Origin: Candidatus Omnitrophota bacterium
Lineage (GTDB): Bacteria > Omnitrophota > Gorgyraeia > Gygaellales > Profunditerraquicolaceae
Assembly: GCA_018825725.1 (NCBI GenBank)
Contig: JAHKBC010000189.1
Span: 1-8,373, forward strand
Direction: 5' to 3'
DNA length: 8,373 nucleotides
Notes under the pieces: model-generated
The model's input: the letters and a program-made list of their open reading frames with translations, nothing else
Database searches by the model: none
Told to the model about the DNA's origin: nothing
Shown: piece after piece, positions 1-4,545 of the stretch
Layout of the letters: every line of letters starts with the position of its first letter
How positions within the stretch are numbered: position 1 is the stretch's first letter
Position numbers and translations under genes: made by a program

Positions 1-1
1 A

Positions 2-604
2 AAGCTAGCTAAGTCTTTGGAAAGTTCTGGCAATAATGTAACCGGCGCCAGTAATTTCGTTCCTATCAAGTATATTGTACAGTTATTAAACCGGATTAAG
101 CCGGTAAAAAGCCTGGGAGTTCTTTATAGCGAGGCAGAGAGAAATTCGGTTATACAGGTAGAAGAGATGAGAAAGATCAAGGATGAAATGGGATATAGCC
201 TTACCGAGATTAATGTTTCGGCTAAAGAGCAGCTTAAAGATGCTACCCTTAAATTAGCCGAGGCCAAAGTTGATTTTATCTTTGTTACCGGTAGCGCCGT
301 AGTAAGCAAGAATACAAGTATTATTCTCGAGGTAGCTAATGCCAATAAAATCGGCACAGTGTCACATCTGCCGGAGATAGTTAAAGAGGGGGGAGTTTTG
401 ATTTCTATTTCGGCAAATGCCTTTAAGCTTGGGGAATTATCCGGTAAAAAGGCTGCCCAGATTTTAAAAGGCGCAAATCCGAGTTCGCTGGCGATTGAAA
501 CTCTTTCGAATTATGATATTACTCTGAACATGAAGACGGCCAAGAATATGGATTTATATATTCCAAATGATGTCTTTAAGTCAGCTACCGAGATTATTAA
601 ATAA
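2..604 (+). CDS. ABC transporter substrate-binding protein, TrpX/ABC_sub_bind type (5' truncated)
   Basis: C-terminal part of a periplasmic type-1 binding protein that would deliver a small solute, possibly an amino acid, to an ABC permease. The frame is open through the left window edge (K-L-A-K-S-L-E-S-S-G...), so the TTG at 17 is an internal Leu codon and not a real start. The visible part has the family landmarks: an N-V-T-G turn near the start, the block I-K-P-V-K-S-L-G-V-L-Y followed by E-A-E-R-N-S, a strand ending D-F-I-F-V-T-G, a G-K-K-A-A-Q-I-L-K-G-A-N-P segment, and the closing Leu-Asn...A-K-N-M-D-L-Y-I-P block before the end. The signal peptide, if present, lies outside the window. 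No permease or ATPase gene follows; etfB starts 29 bp downstream, so partner genes must be upstream or elsewhere. The substrate cannot be read from the sequence. The family call is fairly sure, the specificity unknown. Confidence 0.85.
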   Translation, partial: KLAKSLESSGNNVTGASNFVPIKYIVQLLNRIKPVKSLGVLYSEAERNSVIQVEEMRKIKDEMGYSLTEINVSAKEQLKDATLKLAEAKVDFIFVTGSAVVSKNTSIILEVANANKIGTVSHLPEIVKEGGVLISISANAFKLGELSGKKAAQILKGANPSSLAIETLSNYDITLNMKTAKNMDLYIPNDVFKSATEIIK

Positions 605-633
605 ACCTCAAGAAGGGATTGCTGTAATTAAAA

Positions 634-1416
634 ATGAATGTAATTGTATGTATTAAACAGGTACCCGAGACTACGGAAGTAAAAATTAATCCGGAAACCA
701 ATACCTTGGTTCGCGATGGCGTCAAGTCTATTATTAATCTTTTTGACATGTATGCCATAGAAGAGGGTGTGAGGTTGAAGGATAAATTTGGCGGTAAAGT
801 AACTGTAATTACTATGGGCCCTGCTCAAGCAGAAGCTGCTTTACGGGAGGCAATATCCATGGGTGCTGACGAAGGGGTGTTGATTTCAGACCGGGCTTTT
901 GCCGGAAGCGATACATGGGCTACCAGTTATACTCTTGCCTGCGCAATTAAGAGACTCGGTAGTTTTGATATGATTATCTGTGGAAAACAGGCGTCTGATG
1001 GAGATACGGCTCAAGTTGGCCCGGGGATTTCTGTTCACTTGGATATACCCCAGGTTACTTATGTCAAAAAGATTGAAGAGATTAATGATAATATGGTACG
1101 AATCGAGAGGATGACTGAAGAAGGATATGATGTGGTTGAGTCACCCATCCCTTTTTTAATCACCGTAGTTAAGGAGATTAATGAACCACGCATTGCTTCT
1201 TTAAAAGGAATGATAAAGGCCAAGGCAGCTAAGATAATGCATTGGACAGCTCAGGATATCGGCGCCGAAGCGCAAAATATAGGCTTGTCCGGATCTCCTA
1301 CAAATGTAGTAAAGATATTTACTCCAATTCCTCGGGTTGGAGGCCAGATTTTAAAAGGAGATAATCACGAGGTTGTAGAGAAGCTGGTTCAGGAACTTAA
1401 ACTAGAGATTACCTAG
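634..1416 (+). CDS. etfB: Electron transfer flavoprotein beta subunit
   Basis: EtfB forms the ETF heterodimer with EtfA and passes electrons between flavin dehydrogenases and other carriers. At 260 residues it has the usual length. It opens with the family start M-N-V-I-V-C-I-K-Q-V-P-E-T. Residues 116-130 contain C-G-K-Q-A-S-D-G-D-T-A-Q-V-G-P, the nucleotide/flavin-binding loop that is well conserved in anaerobic ETFs. The ETF-beta signature region lies at 184-201 (E-P-R-I-A-S-L-K-G-M-I-K-A-K). An in-frame TAA at 625-627 excludes any longer start. The only purine-rich stretch, AGAAGGGA at 611-618, lies about 15 nt before the ATG, which is far for a functional SD. The gene is followed by etfA after 76 bp of repeat DNA; its last Thr and stop codons already belong to that repeat. 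With EtfA carrying a ferredoxin domain, a role in flavin-based electron bifurcation is plausible. No dehydrogenase partner is in view. Confidence 0.96.
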   Translation: MNVIVCIKQVPETTEVKINPETNTLVRDGVKSIINLFDMYAIEEGVRLKDKFGGKVTVITMGPAQAEAALREAISMGADEGVLISDRAFAGSDTWATSYTLACAIKRLGSFDMIICGKQASDGDTAQVGPGISVHLDIPQVTYVKKIEEINDNMVRIERMTEEGYDVVESPIPFLITVVKEINEPRIASLKGMIKAKAAKIMHWTAQDIGAEAQNIGLSGSPTNVVKIFTPIPRVGGQILKGDNHEVVEKLVQELKLEIT

Positions 1417-1490
1417 ATTTACCTATATTTATCTGTATTCTTCTATACTTACCTATAATTAACTGTATATACCTATAACTATATAAACTA
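1411..1490. repeat. Degenerate 10-bp tandem repeat array between etfB and etfA
   Basis: Eight consecutive decamers in perfect register, consensus ACCTATATTT. The units begin at 1411, 1421, 1431, 1441, 1451, 1461, 1471 and 1481. Position 4 (T) and position 7 (A) are invariant. Position 3 is C in seven units and position 6 is T in six. Units at 1431 and 1461 have CTGTAT instead of CTATA, hinting at a 30-bp higher-order period. The first unit (ACCTAGATTT) overlaps the last Thr codon and TAG stop of etfB. The last unit ends 2 bp before the etfA ATG. There are no indels between units and no obvious hairpin. The period is close to one turn of B-DNA, so the same face would be presented repeatedly. 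The periodicity is read directly from the sequence; function is unknown. Confidence 0.85.
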
Positions 1491-1492
1491 TA

Positions 1493-2695
1493 ATGTCGAT
1501 AAAACTAATACTTGATAAGTGTAACGGATGCACGCTGTGTGTTAGGGCATGCCCGTTTTCCGCTATTGCTATGGTGAACAAGAAAGCGGTAATCGATCAA
1601 GGTATATGTAACCTTTGCGGGGCTTGTCTTCCTGCGTGTAAATTTAAAGCTATAGTTATAGATAAGGTTCCTGCGCAGGTAGTAAAGATAAATCTAGCGG
1701 ATTATAAGGGTGTATGGGTTTTTGTAGAGCAAAAAAAAGGTAAGATTCAGTCTGTATCATTTGAGTTGCTGGGTAAGGCTAGGGAATTGGCTGCCAAATT
1801 GGATACTTATGTGGGAGCAGTTTTTTTGGGAAATCAGATTGAAATTGAAGCCCAAGAGCTTATTTCATGCGGAGCGGATACAGTTTACTTGGCAGAGGCG
1901 CCTCAGTTGGCTAATTTTCAAGATGAACCATATACCAAAGTGTTGGTTAAGTTAATTGATAAATATAAGCCTGCAATTGTGCTCTGTGGGGCAACATTTA
2001 TCGGGCGCTCTTTAATCTCTCGGGTTGCGGTTAAGATTAATACCGGATTGACTGCTGATTGCACAGCCCTGGATATTGAACCACAAAAGAAGATTCTTTT
2101 GCAAACCCGTCCGGCTTTTGGCGGAAACATCATGGCTACAATTGTTACTCCTAACCATCGTCCGCAGATGGCAACAGTGCGGCATAAGGTTATGCCTCAG
2201 CCGCTTCCTGATAAGCAGCGCAAAGGTAAAATTATTAAAGAGTTTTTTCATAATGATGAATTGCATTCACGTACCAAGTTATTAGATATTATCGAAGAAG
2301 TGGAAGGGTTGGTTAACCTTGCCGAAGCAGATATAATTGTCTCCGGAGGAAGAGGGATGAGCGGGCAAGATAATTTCAAAATTATCCACGAATTGGCCGA
2401 GGTTTTAGGGGGGGGTGTAGGTTCTTCGCGCGCGGCAGTAGATTCAGGATGGATGCCTTATTCGCACCAGGTAGGACAAACCGGTAGGACTGTTTCTCCT
2501 AAAATTTATATTGCCTGTGGTATATCAGGGCAGATCCAGCACTTGGTGGGTATGCAGTCTTCAAAAATTATTATTGCAATCAATAAGGATCCTGACGCCC
2601 CGATTTTTAAAATAGCTACCTATGGTATTATTGGGGATTTGTTTGAAATAGTACCTGCTTTAACCAAAAGATTTAAAGAAGTTCTAAGACGTTAA
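1493..2695 (+). CDS. etfA: Electron transfer flavoprotein alpha subunit with N-terminal 2x[4Fe-4S] ferredoxin domain
   Basis: EtfA is the FAD-binding partner of EtfB. Residues 1-55 form a ferredoxin-like domain with two C-x2-C-x2-C-x3-C motifs (C10, C13, C16, C20 and C39, C42, C45, C49), which should hold two [4Fe-4S] clusters. The ETF alpha N-terminal domain follows at roughly 65-255. The C-terminal FAD domain runs from about 275 to 400, with S-G-G-R-G-M-S-G (284-291), S-S-R-A-A-V-D-S-G-W (311-320), Q-V-G-Q-T-G (326-331) and the ETF-alpha signature Y-I-A-C-G-I-S-G-Q-I-Q-H (339-350) ending N-K-D-P-D-A-P-I. Ferredoxin-fused EtfA proteins are known from anaerobes, for example CarE of the caffeyl-CoA reductase of Acetobacterium woodii, so ferredoxin-linked electron transfer or bifurcation is inferred. 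The start is fixed by an in-frame TAA at 1484-1486. The upstream DNA is pure AT-rich repeat with no SD. A run of eight G lies at 2408-2415 inside Gly codons. Confidence 0.95.
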   Translation: MSIKLILDKCNGCTLCVRACPFSAIAMVNKKAVIDQGICNLCGACLPACKFKAIVIDKVPAQVVKINLADYKGVWVFVEQKKGKIQSVSFELLGKARELAAKLDTYVGAVFLGNQIEIEAQELISCGADTVYLAEAPQLANFQDEPYTKVLVKLIDKYKPAIVLCGATFIGRSLISRVAVKINTGLTADCTALDIEPQKKILLQTRPAFGGNIMATIVTPNHRPQMATVRHKVMPQPLPDKQRKGKIIKEFFHNDELHSRTKLLDIIEEVEGLVNLAEADIIVSGGRGMSGQDNFKIIHELAEVLGGGVGSSRAAVDSGWMPYSHQVGQTGRTVSPKIYIACGISGQIQHLVGMQSSKIIIAINKDPDAPIFKIATYGIIGDLFEIVPALTKRFKEVLRR

Positions 2696-2709
2696 TTTTT
2701 TCCCCGCAT

Positions 2710-3111
2710 ATGGCGATGAAGATGACATTCATCATTTCTCTTCTTTTTATTTCCTGCCTGCAAAATTTAGGATCTCAGGCCTCGGGTATTGAGTTAAAAA
2801 AAAATATTAAGATTTCTCCTTATCAGGCTGTAAGCCGGCAAGAGAAGTATGCCGCCTGCCGTCGAACCATCGCCAGAAAAATCCGCATGAAAGATTCTAT
2901 GGTAAATTTTCTGACTTGTATATATTTTCCGCTCTACTCTGTATATCACATAGACCCATTTTATAAGTCAGATGTCTATTTTCCCGTGATTATAACTTTT
3001 TTCGGTTTATTAGTCGGAATTTATTCCTCTTTTTTATTTAAACCGTACGTCAAAATTCCGATTTTGATATTTACCGGGTACTTATTGGCTGGATACATCT
3101 TGCTGTTTTAG
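2710..3111 (+). CDS. Small membrane protein of unknown function
   Basis: A 133-residue protein I do not recognise. Residues 1-24 look like a signal peptide or N-terminal membrane anchor: a short Lys-containing start, then F-I-I-S-L-L-F-I-S, and a possible cleavage site after S-Q-A. The Cys at 16 does not sit in a proper lipobox. A basic, polar stretch follows (about 28-65, rich in Arg and Lys). Two hydrophobic helices at about 89-109 and 114-133 come next; the second ends at the stop codon, so the protein finishes inside or at the membrane. It begins 14 bp after etfA with no visible SD. In-frame ATGs at 2716 and 2722 are equally possible starts. Nothing in it suggests catalysis. The gene fills its space between etfA and the signalling gene in the same direction, and the hydrophobic pattern is coherent, which supports it being real. 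Its link to either neighbour is unknown. Confidence 0.6.
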   Translation: MAMKMTFIISLLFISCLQNLGSQASGIELKKNIKISPYQAVSRQEKYAACRRTIARKIRMKDSMVNFLTCIYFPLYSVYHIDPFYKSDVYFPVIITFFGLLVGIYSSFLFKPYVKIPILIFTGYLLAGYILLF

Positions 3112-3152
3112 TTCTTTTAGCTTAATTTTTTTTCTCTTTTTAAAAAGTAATT

Positions 3153-4103
3153 ATGGTAGAAAACCTGAATATAAAGATTGCTCTTATTCTTGAAGATGCC
3201 CAGTTGCAGGACTATATCGCTCAGCTTCTAATGGGTGAAGACTATGCGGTTACGGTATTTTCCGAGCAGCTAGAGGCTATTAAGGCTTTGGAAAATGAGA
3301 ATTTTAATATGGTAATATCGGAATTTCGTTCCCCCAAGATAGACGGGTTAAATATATGTCATGCTTTAAGAAGAACTTTTTTTTATAATCTTACACCCGT
3401 ACTTTTTGTTATTCCCGAAGACGACGCTTTGGCCGTAGCCAAGCTTACTTATTCAGGGGCCGATGATTTTATCAAAAAAAGCGCAGTTGTTGATGATTTA
3501 TTCTTGAAGGTCAAGTTAATCCTGTATCGGGCTTCAAGATACCGCGATATACATTATGCTACCAATTTACCCGGGATAACCTATCTATTGAAAGAGATTG
3601 ACCGCAGGAATAATGCCGGGGAAGTGTTTGCCGTATCGTATTTAGCCTTGGCCTATTTTAACGAGTATAATTTTCGCTACGGTTTTAAAAAAGGCGAGGA
3701 ATTGATGCAGTTTACCGCTACCACCATAACCAAATCTCTGCGATTGTTGGGTGATGCCGAGGACTTCCTGTCTCACCTATACATGGATAGGTTTATTTTT
3801 GTTACGCGCGCAGAGAGAACAGATGAAATTTGTGAAAGAATAGTCAAGGATTATCAGGAAGGTATTAGCGCTCTTTATGACGGCCCGGAAGCCAAAAACG
3901 GTTATATAGAACTTAAAGACAGGCATCTGCATGTGGAAAAATACCCCTTTGTAGCTATGTATATTGGAACTTTGATTAATGAACATATGCCTATGTATAC
4001 TTCCGGGAAGATACTTCAGGTTGTTAATGAAATAATCCTGGATGCGGTGAGAAGTAATAAAAATTATCTAAAGGAAGAGAAGAAGAATTATGCCTCTTTT
4101 TAA
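3153..4103 (+). CDS. Receiver plus GGDEF-like signalling protein with both active sites degenerate
   Basis: A 316-residue cytoplasmic two-domain protein. Residues 8-125 have the receiver fold pattern: acidic pair E14-D15, the S-P-K-I-D-G turn at 60-65, and G-A-D-D-F-I-K-K at 102-109 with conserved Lys109. The phospho-acceptor Asp is replaced by Glu57, and the switch Thr/Ser position holds Ile87. Residues about 139-275 resemble a GGDEF domain. Y-F-N-E-Y-N-F-R-Y-G (168-177) lines up with the D-D-F-K-x-Y-N-D-x-x-G region, and G-E-E-L-M (181-185) with G-D-x-x-L. The GGDEF motif itself reads Y-M-D-R-F (210-214), and the metal-binding Asp is Ala165. It is therefore very unlikely to make c-di-GMP or to be switched by phosphorylation. 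It may act as a constitutive scaffold or a nucleotide sensor; that is inference. No clear SD precedes the ATG, only AAAAAG. A 41-bp pyrimidine-rich gap separates it from the preceding gene. Confidence 0.8.
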   Translation: MVENLNIKIALILEDAQLQDYIAQLLMGEDYAVTVFSEQLEAIKALENENFNMVISEFRSPKIDGLNICHALRRTFFYNLTPVLFVIPEDDALAVAKLTYSGADDFIKKSAVVDDLFLKVKLILYRASRYRDIHYATNLPGITYLLKEIDRRNNAGEVFAVSYLALAYFNEYNFRYGFKKGEELMQFTATTITKSLRLLGDAEDFLSHLYMDRFIFVTRAERTDEICERIVKDYQEGISALYDGPEAKNGYIELKDRHLHVEKYPFVAMYIGTLINEHMPMYTSGKILQVVNEIILDAVRSNKNYLKEEKKNYASF

Positions 4104-4291
4104 ATTTACCTACCTATTTTTGAGCTTTTCAGAAGCCGCTTAACCAATTTTTTCATACCCTAAACCTAGTTAGCAGCAGGTACTCTTAAGTTATATAACT
4201 ACTTGCTATTATTATACTTACATAGAACACCTATATCTACATAATAATGGTACTCTATGCTATATAATGTTAAAGAATGTAAAGATTTTCC
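4104..4291. other. AT-rich intergenic region upstream of the HTH-smc promoter
   Basis: No coding sequence is evident. A weak hairpin at 4124-4136 (GCTTT/GAAGC, loop TCA) is followed only 11 nt later by six T, so it is a poor terminator. The rest is AT-rich with many CTAT/CTAC words but no regular period. The 8-mer GGTACTCT occurs at 4179-4186 and again at 4249-4256, exactly 70 bp apart. A 12-bp palindrome lies at 4189-4200 (separate entry). Confidence 0.5.
4189..4200. promoter_or_regulatory. 12-bp perfect palindrome, possible operator
   Basis: AGTTATATAACT is its own reverse complement. It lies about 90 bp upstream of the -35 box of the HTH-smc promoter. In AT-rich DNA a palindrome of this size can arise by chance, so the operator role is only a suggestion. 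Confidence 0.3.
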
Positions 4292-4305
4292 TTGACAAAA
4301 TCTTT
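4281..4305. promoter_or_regulatory. Perfect 9-bp inverted repeat around the -35 box (operator or weak terminator)
   Basis: AAAGATTTT (4281-4289) and AAAATCTTT (4297-4305) are exact inverted complements separated by seven bases (CCTTGAC). The gap plus the first base of the right arm contain the -35 hexamer. As DNA this is a good candidate operator for a dimeric repressor that would block RNA polymerase. As RNA from an upstream transcript it would form an AT-rich hairpin followed by six more T (4306-4311), resembling a weak intrinsic terminator. With only one G-C pair in the stem, the terminator reading is the weaker one. Confidence 0.55.
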
Positions 4306-4320
4306 TTTTTTGATTATAAT
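4292..4320 (+). promoter_or_regulatory. Sigma70-type promoter for the HTH-smc operon
   Basis: Exact consensus -35 TTGACA (4292-4297) and exact consensus -10 TATAAT (4315-4320) with the optimal 17-bp spacer. The spacer contains nine consecutive T (4303-4311). Transcription would be expected to start near the A at 4327, which is also the first base of an ATG. It is the only clear promoter in the window. Confidence 0.88.
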
Positions 4321-4326
4321 CTGCTC

Positions 4327-4344
4327 ATGAGTGTTTTGATCTAA
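4327..4344 (+). other. Possible five-codon leaderless leader ORF (M-S-V-L-I-stop)
   Basis: ATG at 4327 falls at the predicted transcription start, seven bases after the -10 box, and reads five codons to TAA (4342-4344). It is in frame with the HTH start at 4348 and separated from it by a single base triplet after the stop. This could be a leader peptide with stop-restart translation of the downstream gene, or a chance ATG. Confidence 0.25.
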
Positions 4345-4347
4345 ATT

Positions 4348-4530
4348 ATGAGTATGATAATAAACGAATTAATGACTATTGAAGAGTTAGCTTCTTACCT
4401 GAAGGTAAGCCGCAGAACTATTTATGATTGGCTTAAGCGTAGTAAAATCCCGGCATTAAAATTGGTCGGGCAGTGGCGTTTTCAAAAAGAAAAAATTGAT
4501 GCCTGGATGCAGGCGCAGACAAACCAATAG
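4348..4530 (+). CDS. Small helix-turn-helix DNA-binding protein (HTH_17/excisionase-like)
   Basis: A 60-residue protein that is essentially one winged-helix/MerR-like DNA-binding domain. From residue 9 it reads M-T-I-E-E-L-A-S-Y-L-K-V-S-R-R-T-I-Y-D-W-L-K, the typical helix-turn-helix of the family often named excisionase-like. The wing-strand G-Q-W-R-F and the closing helix with I-D-A-W follow. Starts at 4348, 4354 and 4372 are all possible and none has a good SD; the domain is complete even from 4372. It follows a consensus promoter, and its TAG stop overlaps the AGGAGG of smc, so it should be co-transcribed and translationally coupled with smc. Autoregulation through the inverted repeat at the -35 box is an attractive inference. 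No integrase or phage gene is nearby, so the excisionase label should not be read as function. Confidence 0.88.
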   Translation: MSMIINELMTIEELASYLKVSRRTIYDWLKRSKIPALKLVGQWRFQKEKIDAWMQAQTNQ

Positions 4531-4534
4531 GAGG
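4529..4534 (+). promoter_or_regulatory. Strong Shine-Dalgarno sequence of smc
   Basis: AGGAGG overlaps the last two bases of the HTH gene's TAG stop and lies 11 nt before the smc ATG. It is the only perfect SD among the starts in the window, and its overlap with the stop codon suggests coupled translation. Confidence 0.75.
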
Positions 4535-4545
4535 ATAAGAAGACT

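Noticed and set aside
17..19. TTG as start codon of the first gene
   Set aside because: The frame is open to the window edge, and the family needs about 120 more N-terminal residues plus a signal peptide, so the gene is truncated by the window.
1489..1494. TATAAT as -10 box of an etfA promoter
   Set aside because: It overlaps the start codon and has no -35 partner at suitable distance; it is a by-product of the AT-rich repeat.
4124..4153. Intrinsic terminator after the receiver/GGDEF-like gene
   Set aside because: The stem is five pairs including a wobble, and the T run starts 11 nt beyond it; too weak to call.
4151..4270. A second 10-bp repeat array like the one at 1411-1490
   Set aside because: CTAT/CTAC words are frequent but their spacing is irregular (6, 7, 11, 14 bp), so no true periodicity.
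4348..4530. Excisionase of a mobile element
   Set aside because: The fold matches the family often labelled excisionase, but there is no integrase, attachment site or phage gene, and the gene is coupled to smc.
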